Shown one piece after another: positions 1 through 10,302 of a stretch of DNA of 64,000 nucleotides (positions within the stretch are counted from its first letter, which is position 1; every line of letters begins with the position of its first letter). The notes under the pieces are model-generated. The model was not told the DNA's origin. It did no database searches and was given only the letters and a program-made list of their open reading frames with translations. Source of the DNA: Burkholderiales bacterium (GTDB lineage: Bacteria > Pseudomonadota > Gammaproteobacteria > Burkholderiales > Burkholderiaceae_F); contig JADJWR010000003.1 of NCBI GenBank assembly GCA_016716275.1, positions 1,364,001-1,428,000 of the forward strand, written 5' to 3'. The position numbers and the translations under genes are program-made.

Positions 1-427
1 AGGAGAAAGCGCCGCCGCGGCCGCCGCCCTGCATCTGCCGCATGAAGAAGATCCACACGCCGATCAGCAGCAGCATCGGGAACCAGGACACGAAGATCGA
101 GGTGAGCAGCGACTGTTCCTCGCGCGGCTTGACCTCCACCTTGACGCCGCTGTTGATCAGGTCGCCCATCAGGCCGCGGTCGAGCACGGTGGCGACGGTG
201 CGCAGCCGCTCGCCTTCCTGCGTGGTGGCGACGATCTCCGGCGTCACCCCGGACTCGCGGATCTCGGCCACCTTGATCCGGCCGGACTTCACCTCGGCCA
301 GGAATTCCGAGTACGGCAGCGTGCGCTCGCCGGGCCGCTGGCGGCCCTCGAACTGCTTGAAAACGGTGAACAGGACCAGCGCGATCACCATCCAGATGGC
401 GGCTTTCGCGAACATGCTGTTGTTCAA
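1..427 (-). CDS. ftsH: FtsH membrane AAA protease, N-terminal part (cut by window edge)
   Basis: Only the first 142 residues are inside the window. They contain the first transmembrane helix (about residues 5-24), a small periplasmic domain, and the second helix with the family signature SWFPMLLLIGVWIFFMRQMQ followed by a Gly-rich linker; the AAA and zinc protease domains lie beyond position 1. FtsH is the inner-membrane ATP-dependent zinc protease that degrades misfolded membrane proteins and regulators such as sigma-32 and LpxC. I chose the TTG start at 427 because AGGAG (434-438) sits 6 nt upstream and gives MNNSMFAKAA, as in related FtsH proteins; the ATG at 415 has no well-spaced site. 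The gene follows rlmE on the same strand, the usual rlmE-ftsH arrangement, with a heat-shock type promoter between them. Confidence 0.95.
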   Translation of the reverse strand, partial: MNNSMFAKAAIWMVIALVLFTVFKQFEGRQRPGERTLPYSEFLAEVKSGRIKVAEIRESGVTPEIVATTQEGERLRTVATVLDRGLMGDLINSGVKVEVKPREEQSLLTSIFVSWFPMLLLIGVWIFFMRQMQGGGRGGAFS

Positions 428-514
428 GATCGACTCCTAGGGGGCCGACGCAGCGGCCCTGTGCCGGCCATTGTAGGTCGAAGGTCCATACCCCGCCTAC
501 CGGACGAAATCACT

Positions 515-544
515 ATATGGGGCCGCCGAGAGCCTGCTTTCAAG
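515..544 (-). promoter_or_regulatory. Sigma-32 (heat-shock) type promoter for ftsH
   Basis: On the minus strand CTTGAAA (538-544) is followed after 15 nt by CCCCATAT (515-522). Both boxes match the sigma-32 consensus (CTTGAAA / CCCCATNT) exactly, with acceptable spacing. The -35 box overlaps the rlmE stop codon (540-542). Transcription would start near 508, giving an ftsH leader of about 80 nt. ftsH is a known heat-shock gene in enterobacteria, so the site makes sense; use here is inferred. Confidence 0.75.
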
Positions 545-1208
545 CGTCGACCTCCCCGGGCGAACCCTTGAAGCGGCGCGCCAGCAGATACGTCTCCGCC
601 GACTCGGCGCGCGAGGCAGCCGGCTTGCGCGCGTCGACCGAGGAAAAGTGCTTCTTCAACTGGGCGACGAACTGGCTGAAGCCGCTTCCCTGGAAGGCTT
701 TGACCAGCAACGTGCCGCCTGGTTTCAGCTGCAGCAGCGCGAATTCGAGCGCCAGCTCGAGCAGGTGCAGTCCGCGCGCGGCGTCGGCGACGGCGATTCC
801 CGACAGATTCGGCGACAGATCGGACAGGATCAGGTCCGCCTTGTCGCCGCCGAGCGCGGCGACGAGCCGGTCGGCCGTCTCCTGTTCACGGAAGTCGCCC
901 TGCAGGAAGACCACGTCCGCTACGGGGTCCATCGGCAGCACATCGAGCGCAATGATCCGGCCTCGCAGCCGGCCGTCCGCACCGGCCAGCCGCTGCCTTG
1001 CCACCTGACTCCAGCTGCCGGGCGCCGCGCCCAGGTCGAGCACGGTGATGCCGGGTTTCAGCAGCCGGTCCTTGTCGTCGATCTCGATCAGCTTGAAGGC
1101 CGATCGCGCCCGGTAGCCCTGCGCCGTGGCGCGTTTGACGAATGGATCGGTGACGTGGCGCTGGATCCACGCCCGGTTGGAACGGTGCTTCCTGCTGGCG
1201 ACGGGCAT
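540..1208 (-). CDS. rlmE: 23S rRNA 2'-O-ribose U2552 methyltransferase RlmE (FtsJ/RrmJ)
   Basis: A 222-residue protein (E. coli RlmE has 209) that methylates the 2'-OH of U2552 in the A loop of 23S rRNA, a late step of 50S assembly. Visible motifs are the first catalytic Lys in SAFKL (K39), the SAM motif LDLGAAPGSWSQ (about 57-68), LLPMDP-like LDVLPMDP, the LSDLSPN segment carrying the catalytic Asp, and LVKAFQG with the second Lys. The start at 1208 gives MPVASRKHRSNRAW, aligning with family N-termini; the frame stays open upstream, but that extension is antisense to yhbY and not protein-like. It lies immediately upstream of ftsH on the same strand. Confidence 0.95.
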   Translation of the reverse strand: MPVASRKHRSNRAWIQRHVTDPFVKRATAQGYRARSAFKLIEIDDKDRLLKPGITVLDLGAAPGSWSQVARQRLAGADGRLRGRIIALDVLPMDPVADVVFLQGDFREQETADRLVAALGGDKADLILSDLSPNLSGIAVADAARGLHLLELALEFALLQLKPGGTLLVKAFQGSGFSQFVAQLKKHFSSVDARKPAASRAESAETYLLARRFKGSPGEVDA

Positions 1209-1313
1209 CTGCCGGTGACTCGGACGATCGACCGCTAGGTTAACCTGACGCTGAGCACCGACCGCGCCGCGGCCCCGGCCCGCGCCCGAAGCACTCCGCG
1301 AGAAGAGATCCGG

Positions 1314-1730
1314 ATGACCGAACTGACCCTGAACCGCGATGAACGCCTGCGGCTGCGCGCCCAGGCGCACCACCTGAACCCGGTGGTCCTGCTCGGCGCC
1401 GCCGGCCTGACCGAGGCCGTGATCAAGGAGACCGACCGGGCGCTCGCCGCGCACGAGCTGATCAAGGTGCGGCTTCCGGGCGACGACCGGGACGAGCGCG
1501 AGGCGATCTGCGCGCAGCTGGCCGACCGCCTCGGCGCGGCGCGCGTGCAGGTGATCGGCAAGCTGCTGGTGCTGTACCGGCCGCGGCCGGCGGAGGAAGC
1601 GCCGGCCAGGCCGCCGGGTGCCGCGCGCCCGCCGTCGTCGGCCAGACCGCGGCCGCTGCCCGCGAAAGGTCGGCCGGTGGCGAACGCGCCGCGCGCCGTG
1701 CCTCGCCGGGGCAGCGGCAGGGGCCGTTAG
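1314..1730 (+). CDS. yhbY: YhbY/CRS1-YhbY (CRM) domain RNA-binding ribosome assembly protein
   Basis: A 138-residue protein. Residues 1-95 form the CRM fold (LRAQAHHLNPVVLLGAAGLTE, then HELIKVRL and VQVIGKLLVLYRP) characteristic of YhbY, which binds pre-50S particles. Residues 96-138 are a Pro/Ala/Arg-rich basic tail that E. coli YhbY (97 aa) lacks and that is probably disordered. The gene is divergent from rlmE, the arrangement common in Burkholderiales, and convergent with greA. AGAAGAG lies about 8 nt before the ATG. Confidence 0.93.
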   Translation: MTELTLNRDERLRLRAQAHHLNPVVLLGAAGLTEAVIKETDRALAAHELIKVRLPGDDRDEREAICAQLADRLGAARVQVIGKLLVLYRPRPAEEAPARPPGAARPPSSARPRPLPAKGRPVANAPRAVPRRGSGRGR

Positions 1731-1754
1731 GCCACGCCGCCGCCGTCAGCGGCG

Positions 1755-1781
1755 CCCGACGCTCCGCGCCGGGGCGTCGGG
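1755..1781. terminator. Hairpin between convergent yhbY and greA
   Basis: CCCGACGC (1755-1762) pairs with GCGTCGGG (1774-1781) over an 11-nt loop and ends at the greA stop codon. No T-tract follows on either strand, so it is either a weak bidirectional terminator or a 3'-end stabilising hairpin. Confidence 0.45.
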
Positions 1782-2255
1782 CTAGACGTACTTCACCTCC
1801 AGGACCTCGTACTCGCGCCGGCCGCCGGGGGCGAGGAACTCGATCAGGTCGCCCTCGGCCCTGCCGATGAGCGCGCGCGCGATCGGGCTGGAAACGGAGA
1901 TCAGGCCTGCCTTCGCGTCGGCCTCGTCGTCGCCGACGATCTGGTACTTGACGTGGTCGCCGGCGACGAGGTCCTCGAGCAGCACCGTGGCGCCGAAGAC
2001 GATGCGCCCGCCGGAGTCGACGCTCGCCGGATCGATGACCTGCAGCGCGCCGACCTTGCCCTCGAGTTCCATGATGCGGCCCTCGATGAAGCCCTGCCGC
2101 TCGCGCGCCGCTTCGTACTCGGCGTTCTCCGACAGGTCGCCCTTCTCGCGCGCTTCCTTGATCGCCTGGATGATCGCCGGCCGCTCGACGGCCTTCAGCC
2201 GCTGCAGTTCGGCCTTCAGGCGCTCGGCGCCGGCAGCGGTGATCGGAATCGGCAT
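1782..2255 (-). CDS. greA: Transcription elongation factor GreA
   Basis: A 157-residue protein, close to E. coli GreA (158). The N-terminal coiled coil (about 10-75) has the tip motif GDLSENAEY with the acidic residues that place Mg in the RNA polymerase secondary channel; the C-terminal FKBP-like domain has IVGDDEADAKAGLISVSSPIARALIG. GreA stimulates cleavage of backtracked RNA. The ATG at 2255 gives the family N-terminus MPIPITAAGAERLKAEL; the frame continues 27 codons upstream through a terminator hairpin and is not the real start. The gene follows carB but is separated from it by that terminator. Confidence 0.96.
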   Translation of the reverse strand: MPIPITAAGAERLKAELQRLKAVERPAIIQAIKEAREKGDLSENAEYEAARERQGFIEGRIMELEGKVGALQVIDPASVDSGGRIVFGATVLLEDLVAGDHVKYQIVGDDEADAKAGLISVSSPIARALIGRAEGDLIEFLAPGGRREYEVLEVKYV

Positions 2256-2269
2256 TGCAGGTGGCACCC

Positions 2270-2298
2270 AAAAAGAATGCCCCGACACAGCCGGGGCA
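2270..2298 (-). terminator. Intrinsic terminator between carB and greA (possible greA leader attenuator)
   Basis: On the minus strand TGCCCCG (2292-2298) pairs with CGGGGCA (2278-2284) around a 7-nt loop and is followed by TTCTTTTT (2270-2277), a good Rho-independent terminator. It ends only about 14 nt before the greA ATG. It may end carAB transcripts and also act as a premature terminator in the greA leader. Confidence 0.8.
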
Positions 2299-2352
2299 GT
2301 TGCGCGAACTCTAGCCTGCCGGCTGGGGCCGCGCAACCGGCAGCCGCCGACC

Positions 2353-5565
<3,213 letters not shown>

Positions 5566-5569
5566 CGTT

Positions 5570-6157
5570 TCAGGCGTAGTTACCCGGCGCGAGCCGCCGC
5601 TCGACCAGTTCGATCAGGATGTGGATGACCTTGATGTGCAGCTCCTGCACCCGGTCGGCATAGCGGCCGCCGGGCGTCACGATGGCGACGTCGGCCAGGT
5701 CGGCGAGCGGCGTTCCGGCGCGGCCGGTGAGCGCGATCACCCGCATCTGCAGTTCGCTGGCGGCCCGCGCCGCGGCGACCACGTTGGCGCTGCTGCCGCT
5801 GGTGCTGATCGCCAGCAGCAGGTCGCCGGCGCGCCCGTGCGCCTGCAGGTAGCGCGCGAACACGCGCTCGTAGCCGTAGTCGTTGGCGACGCACGACAGG
5901 TGTCCCGCGTCGCCGATCGCCACCGCCGCGTAGCCCGGCCGGTCGTCGCGGAAGCGGCCGGTCAGTTCCTCGGCGAAGTGCATCGCGTCGCACATCGAAC
6001 CGCCGTTGCCGCAGGCAAACGCCCGCCCGCCGGCGGCGAAGGTCGAGGCGAGCAGCTCGCCGGCACGCTCGATGTGCGCCAGCATCGTGTCGTCGCCGCG
6101 CAGGCGATCGAGCGCCGCCGCCGCCTCGTCGAGTGCCGCACGTACCGTGTAAGTCAT
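5570..6157 (-). CDS. gmhA: Phosphoheptose isomerase GmhA (SIS domain), within the carAB operon
   Basis: A 195-residue SIS-fold protein that should convert sedoheptulose 7-phosphate to D-glycero-D-manno-heptose 7-phosphate, the first step of ADP-heptose synthesis for lipopolysaccharide inner core. Family signatures are CGNGGSMCDAMHFAEELTGR (substrate loop and catalytic Glu), DRPGYAAVAI, SCVANDYGYERVFARY, ISTSGSSANV and YADRVQELHIKVIHILI. Its ATG overlaps the carA stop by 4 nt (ATGA at 6154-6157) and its stop is 4 nt before carB, so it is translationally coupled inside carA-gmhA-carB, an unusual place. Betaproteobacteria often hold several GmhA-like SIS paralogues (such as DiaA, needed for replication timing), but the sequence fits GmhA better. 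Confidence 0.85.
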   Translation of the reverse strand: MTYTVRAALDEAAAALDRLRGDDTMLAHIERAGELLASTFAAGGRAFACGNGGSMCDAMHFAEELTGRFRDDRPGYAAVAIGDAGHLSCVANDYGYERVFARYLQAHGRAGDLLLAISTSGSSANVVAAARAASELQMRVIALTGRAGTPLADLADVAIVTPGGRYADRVQELHIKVIHILIELVERRLAPGNYA

Positions 6158-7296
6158 TGCCGCTCCCGCATCAGGCCGACGAAGCGGTCGAACAGGTAGG
6201 CGATGTCATGCGGCCCCGGGCTCGCCTCCGGGTGGCCCTGGAAGCAGAAGGCCGGCCTGTCGGTGCGGCGGAAGCCCTGCAGCGACGCGTCGAACAGCGA
6301 CACATGGGTGACCTTGCAGTTGCCCGGCAGCGAGGCTGCGTCGACGGCGAAGCCGTGGTTCTGCGAGGTGATCGCCACCCGGCGCGTCTCCAGGTCCTGC
6401 ACCGGGTGGTTGGCGCCGTGGTGGCCGAACTTCATCTTCAGCGTCCGCCCGCCCGAGGCCAGTCCCATGATCTGATGGCCGAGGCAGATGCCGAAGGTCG
6501 GCATGCCGGCGGCGATGATCTCGCGGGTGGCCTCGATCGCGTAGTCGCAGGGCTCGGGGTCGCCCGGCCCGTTCGACAGGAACACGCCGTCGGGCTTCAG
6601 CTTCAGCACCTCGGCCGCCGGCGTGGTCGCCGGCACGACCGTCACGCGGCAACCGCGGCTGGCGAGCAGGCGAAGGATGTTGCGCTTCACCCCGAAGTCG
6701 TAGGCGGCCACGTGCAGCTGCGCCGCCTCGAGCCGGCCATGGCCGCGGCCAAGTTCCCAGGCAGTCTCGCGCCACTCGTACGGCGCACCGACCGTCACCG
6801 CCCTGGCGAGATCCAGGCCGGCCATGCCCGGGAACGAGCGCGCCAGTTCGACCGCCCGCGCCTCGTCGGCGCCAACGACGATGCTGCCGGCCTGGGCGCC
6901 CCTGTCGCGCAGGATCCGCGTCAGCCGCCGTGTGTCGATGCCGGCGATCGCCACCACGTTCTCGCGCCGGAGATACCCGGCAAGCGACTCCTGCGCGCGG
7001 AAACTGGAGTAAACGTGCGGCAGGTCGCGCACGATCAGCCCGGCGGCATGGACGCGGTCGGACTCGAGGTCCTCGGCGTTGGTGCCCGTGTTGCCGATAT
7101 GCGGGTAGGTCAGCGTGACGATCTGCCGGCAGTAGCTCGGATCGGTGAGGATCTCCTGGTAGCCGGTGATCGCCGTGTTGAAGACGACTTCGCCGACCGC
7201 GTGGCCGGCGGCGCCGATCGAGTGGCCGCGGAAAATCGTCCCGTCGGCCAGCGCCAGCAGCGCCGCGGGACGGGAACTGTCGATCAGGGAAGACAA
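6154..7296 (-). CDS. carA: Carbamoyl-phosphate synthase small (glutaminase) subunit
   Basis: A 380-residue protein (E. coli CarA 382) that hydrolyses glutamine to supply ammonia to CarB. The N-terminal domain has GEVVFNTAITGYQEILTDPSY; the C-terminal class I amidotransferase has LSNGPGDPEPC, the nucleophile elbow FGICLGHQI and the catalytic His/Glu segment FQGHPEASPGP. The start chosen is TTG at 7296 (MSSLIDSSRPAALLALADG): AAGGAG (7302-7307) is 5 nt upstream, while the extra 26 upstream codons run through a leader hairpin and are not conserved-looking. First gene of carA-gmhA-carB. Confidence 0.96.
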   Translation of the reverse strand: MSSLIDSSRPAALLALADGTIFRGHSIGAAGHAVGEVVFNTAITGYQEILTDPSYCRQIVTLTYPHIGNTGTNAEDLESDRVHAAGLIVRDLPHVYSSFRAQESLAGYLRRENVVAIAGIDTRRLTRILRDRGAQAGSIVVGADEARAVELARSFPGMAGLDLARAVTVGAPYEWRETAWELGRGHGRLEAAQLHVAAYDFGVKRNILRLLASRGCRVTVVPATTPAAEVLKLKPDGVFLSNGPGDPEPCDYAIEATREIIAAGMPTFGICLGHQIMGLASGGRTLKMKFGHHGANHPVQDLETRRVAITSQNHGFAVDAASLPGNCKVTHVSLFDASLQGFRRTDRPAFCFQGHPEASPGPHDIAYLFDRFVGLMRERQ

Positions 7297-7313
7297 GCGG
7301 GCTCCTTGATTCC

Positions 7314-7410
7314 GCTGCCGGCAGCACGTGCCGGCAGCGCGGCGCGCTGCCTCGAACCTTCGCCGTCCGAGCAATCCGCAGCGACGCGCTGGGCAAACTG
7401 GCGAATTATA
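7314..7410 (-). promoter_or_regulatory. Candidate carA promoter (-10) and leader hairpin
   Basis: A perfect -10 box TATAAT lies on the minus strand at 7405-7410; the region 17 nt further upstream (CCGGGC) is a poor -35. The leader that would result contains a perfect 10-bp stem, GCTGCCGGCA / TGCCGGCAGC (7314-7323 and 7329-7338) with a 5-nt loop, ending 7 nt before the carA ribosome-binding site. No T-tract follows, so this is not a simple terminator; it could modulate translation of carA. Confidence 0.4.
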
Positions 7411-7467
7411 TCTGCGCGGTTGCCGCTGCCCGGCCCGGCAACCCGGCGGCGCGCCGGAAGGCGGCGA

Positions 7468-8295
7468 CTACAGCTTCTCCGTCTCGCCGGAGCGCGGCTG
7501 CCACTTCATCAGGCGCTTCTCGGCCACCCCGACCGCCCAGTCGAGCACCAGGGCGAAGCCGGTGAGCACCAGGATGCCGGCCATCACGGTGTTGATGTCG
7601 AAGGTGCCTTCCGCCTGCAGGATCAGGTAGCCGACGCCGCTCGACGAGCCCAGGTACTCGCCGACCACCGCGCCGACGAACGCCAGGCCGACCGAGGTGT
7701 GCAGCGACGAGAACACCCAGCTGGTGGCGCTCGGCAGATAGACGTGGCGCAGCAGCTGCTGCTGGCTGGCGCCGAGCATGCGGGCGTTGGCGAGCACCGT
7801 CGGGCTCACCTCCTTGACGCCCTGGTAGACGTTGAAGAAGACGATGAAGAACACCAGCGTGAAGCCGAGCGCCACCTTCGAGGCGATGCCCAGCCCGAAC
7901 CAGACCGCGAAGATCGGCGCCAGGATGATCCGCGGCATCGAGTTGAAGGCCTTGATGTACGGATCGAGGATCGCCGCTGCCATGGGGCTCAACGCCAGCC
8001 ACATGCCCATCAGCAGGCCGGCCGCGGTGCCGATCGCGAAGGCCAGCACGGTCTCGACCAGGGTGATCCACAGGTGCGGGTAGATGTCGCGGCTGACGAC
8101 GAACCAGTCCCAGATGCGGGCGAAGACCTTCAGCGGCTCGCCGAGGAAGAAGGCGGCGTCGTTCTCCTTGGCGAACAGGAAGTGCGGCACCAGGCCGGGC
8201 GCCGTCATCACGTGCCAGAAGACGAAGAACGCCACCAGCATGCCGACCTGCCAGATGCGCAGGTTGCGCGGGCTCGGCTTGATCCACTGCCACAT
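7468..8295 (-). CDS. ABC transporter permease, SsuC/TauC/ThiX family
   Basis: A 275-residue inner-membrane protein with about six predicted helices (around 15-32, 78-100, 120-145, 147-165, 190-225, 238-258) and the BPD permease EAA-type loop at VLANARMLGASQQQLLRHVYLP. It forms the channel of an importer with the ATPase and binding protein encoded just upstream on the same strand (6 nt and 10 nt spacings). Family relatives move aliphatic sulfonates, taurine, nitrate or pyrimidine thiamine precursors; the substrate cannot be read from the sequence. No sulfonate mono-oxygenase or thi gene lies nearby. Confidence 0.85.
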   Translation of the reverse strand: MWQWIKPSPRNLRIWQVGMLVAFFVFWHVMTAPGLVPHFLFAKENDAAFFLGEPLKVFARIWDWFVVSRDIYPHLWITLVETVLAFAIGTAAGLLMGMWLALSPMAAAILDPYIKAFNSMPRIILAPIFAVWFGLGIASKVALGFTLVFFIVFFNVYQGVKEVSPTVLANARMLGASQQQLLRHVYLPSATSWVFSSLHTSVGLAFVGAVVGEYLGSSSGVGYLILQAEGTFDINTVMAGILVLTGFALVLDWAVGVAEKRLMKWQPRSGETEKL

Positions 8296-8301
8296 GACCG
8301 G

Positions 8302-9111
8302 TCAGGCCGCCAGCTTCTGCTGCGCGTAGCCCTTGAGGACCTCCTCGCGCAGCACGTCCCAGATCGCCTTGTGCAGATCGATGAAGCGCGGCGTCACCCG
8401 CACCTCGGCCACGTCGCGCGGCCGCGGCAGGTCGATCGCGAACTCGCCGATCGGCTGCGATGACGGCCCGGCCGACAGCACCACCACGCGGTCGCTCATC
8501 GCGATCGCCTCGTCCAGGTCGTGGGTGATGAACAGCACCGCCTTCTTCTTGGCCGCCCACAGCTCGAGGACCTCGTTCTCCATCAGCTGCCGCGTCTGGA
8601 TGTCGAGCGCCGAGAACGGCTCGTCCATCAGCAGGATGTCCGGGTCGAGCACCAGCGTCTGCGCCAGGGAAGTGCGCTTGCGCATGCCGCCGGAAAGCTG
8701 GTGCGGGAAGCGGTCGCCGAAGCCGCCGAGGCCGACCCGGCGCAGCCACTCGTCGGCCTGCCGGCGGGCCTCGGCGAGCGGCACGCCGCGGAACTCCAGC
8801 CCCGCGGTGACATTGGCCAGCGCGGTGCGCCACGGCATCAGCGCCTCGGACTGGAACATGTAGCCGGCGCGGCGGTTGATGCCGCGCAGCTGCTCGCCGA
8901 ACACCCGCACGGTGCCGCGGCTCGGCTCGAGCAGGCCCGCCGCGACGTTCAGCAGCGTGCTCTTGCCGCAGCCGGTCGGCCCGACCACGCTGAGGAACTC
9001 GCCGGGCGCGATCGCAAGCGTCACCTCCGCTACCGCCGTATAGCGCTGCGTGCGGTCCTCCCGCGACACGAAGGTGCAGCTGACGTCGGCGAGTTCGAGG
9101 GCGGGCGTCAC
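8302..9111 (-). CDS. ABC transporter ATPase, SsuB/TauB/ThiZ family
   Basis: A 269-residue ATPase. Walker A GPTGCGKST (about 44-52), Q-loop YMFQSEALMPWRT, ABC signature LSGGMRKRTSLAQ, Walker B ILLMDEPFSALD and the switch His in FITHDLDEA are all present, so it should be active. It energises the neighbouring permease. The signature GGMRKR in place of the common GGMRQR is typical of this nitrate/sulfonate/taurine group. Middle gene of a three-gene operon read binding protein, ATPase, permease. Confidence 0.9.
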   Translation of the reverse strand: MTPALELADVSCTFVSREDRTQRYTAVAEVTLAIAPGEFLSVVGPTGCGKSTLLNVAAGLLEPSRGTVRVFGEQLRGINRRAGYMFQSEALMPWRTALANVTAGLEFRGVPLAEARRQADEWLRRVGLGGFGDRFPHQLSGGMRKRTSLAQTLVLDPDILLMDEPFSALDIQTRQLMENEVLELWAAKKKAVLFITHDLDEAIAMSDRVVVLSAGPSSQPIGEFAIDLPRPRDVAEVRVTPRFIDLHKAIWDVLREEVLKGYAQQKLAA

Positions 9112-9121
9112 GGCCGGCCGG

Positions 9122-10162
9122 TCACTTGTACTTCTGATTCGCCCGGCGCGCGAACTCGTTGGTGTAGTTGGCCTTCAGGTCGAGCTTGGCCGCGGCGATC
9201 TTCTCGTCGACGCTGGCCAGCGCGCGCATGGCGGTCGCCGAGCCGGCCTCGGGGAAGATGCCGTCGGGCGACAGCGCGCCCTTCGCCTTCAGGAAGGCGT
9301 CGATGTAGACGGCGCGGTCGCCGAGCAGGTAGCCCTCCGGCACCACCTTGATGACGTCCGACGGGCCGGCCTGCTGGATCCACTTGTTGGCGCGGACGAT
9401 GGCGTTGGTGAGCGCCTGCGCGGTGTTCGGATTCTTCTCGACGAACGACACCGGCGCGTACAGGCAGGCGGCAGGCATCGGTCCGCCGAAGACCTTTTCC
9501 GACTCGGCCGGGTCGCGCGTATCGGAGACGATCTTGATGTCGCCTGCCCGCTGCAGGATGGTGATCACCGGATCTAGGTTGGAGATGGCGTCGATCTGGC
9601 CGGAGCGCATCGCCGCCACCGCGCCCTGCGAGGCGCCGACGCCGACGTACGACACGTCCGTCGGCCTGATGCCCGCCTTGGCCAGCACGAAGTTGGCCAT
9701 GATGTTGGTCGACGAGCCCGGCGCGGTGACGCCGATCTTCCTGCCCTTCAGGTCGGCGGACGACTTGTAGCCGGCCATCGTCTTGCTGCTGACGGCCAGC
9801 ACGATCTGCGGCGCGCGTCCCTGCAGCACGAAGGCGCGCATCGGCTGGCCCTTGAACTGCATGTTCAGGGTGTGCTCGAAGGCGCCCGAGACCACGTCGG
9901 CGCTGCCGCCGACCACCGCCTGCAGCGCCCGCGCGCCGCCGGCGAAGTCGACGATCTCCACTTCGAGCCCCTCGGCCTGGAAGTACTTGAGCTGCTCGGC
10001 GATGGTCAGCGGCAGGTAGTAAAGGAGGTTCTTGCCGCCCACCGCGATCGTCACCTTCTTCTTCTCCAGTGCCTGCGCCGAGGCGACGGAAGGCAGGACC
10101 GCGGCCGCCGAGGCAGCGGCGGATGCGGCAAGGAAATCGCGACGGTCGAAGTTGCGCTTCAT
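9122..10162 (-). CDS. Periplasmic substrate-binding protein of the ABC importer (SsuA/NMT1-like)
   Basis: A 346-residue exported protein. Its N-terminus MKRNFDRRDFLAASAAAS has the twin-arginine pattern (RRDFL) and a hydrophobic stretch ending in VASA before QALEKK, so Tat export is likely. The mature part has the NMT1/SsuA-type fold: GGKNLLYYLPLTIAEQLKYFQAEGLEVEIVDFAGG, then GSADVVSGA, LKGRKIGVTAPGSSTN and GQIDAISNLDP. The ATG at 10162 is chosen because AAGGAG lies 7 nt upstream; the longer frame lacks a site. First gene of the operon. Ligand unknown. Confidence 0.87.
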   Translation of the reverse strand: MKRNFDRRDFLAASAAASAAAVLPSVASAQALEKKKVTIAVGGKNLLYYLPLTIAEQLKYFQAEGLEVEIVDFAGGARALQAVVGGSADVVSGAFEHTLNMQFKGQPMRAFVLQGRAPQIVLAVSSKTMAGYKSSADLKGRKIGVTAPGSSTNIMANFVLAKAGIRPTDVSYVGVGASQGAVAAMRSGQIDAISNLDPVITILQRAGDIKIVSDTRDPAESEKVFGGPMPAACLYAPVSFVEKNPNTAQALTNAIVRANKWIQQAGPSDVIKVVPEGYLLGDRAVYIDAFLKAKGALSPDGIFPEAGSATAMRALASVDEKIAAAKLDLKANYTNEFARRANQKYK

Positions 10163-10302
10163 GCTTGTCTCCTTCGTTGGAATGCCGGCTTGCCGCTGGC
10201 GCGGCCGGACCCGCATGCTAAATCACCGCCGCCACCCCTGCGCCGCCGCCGCCTCGGTAGAAATACTTCCCCGCAGTAGCGCGCCGGGGCGCGACCGACC
10301 GC

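Noticed and set aside
7314..7338. Leader hairpin as a Rho-independent terminator of the upstream ABC operon
   Set aside because: No T-tract follows on the minus strand, and it lies downstream of a likely promoter close to the carA ribosome site.
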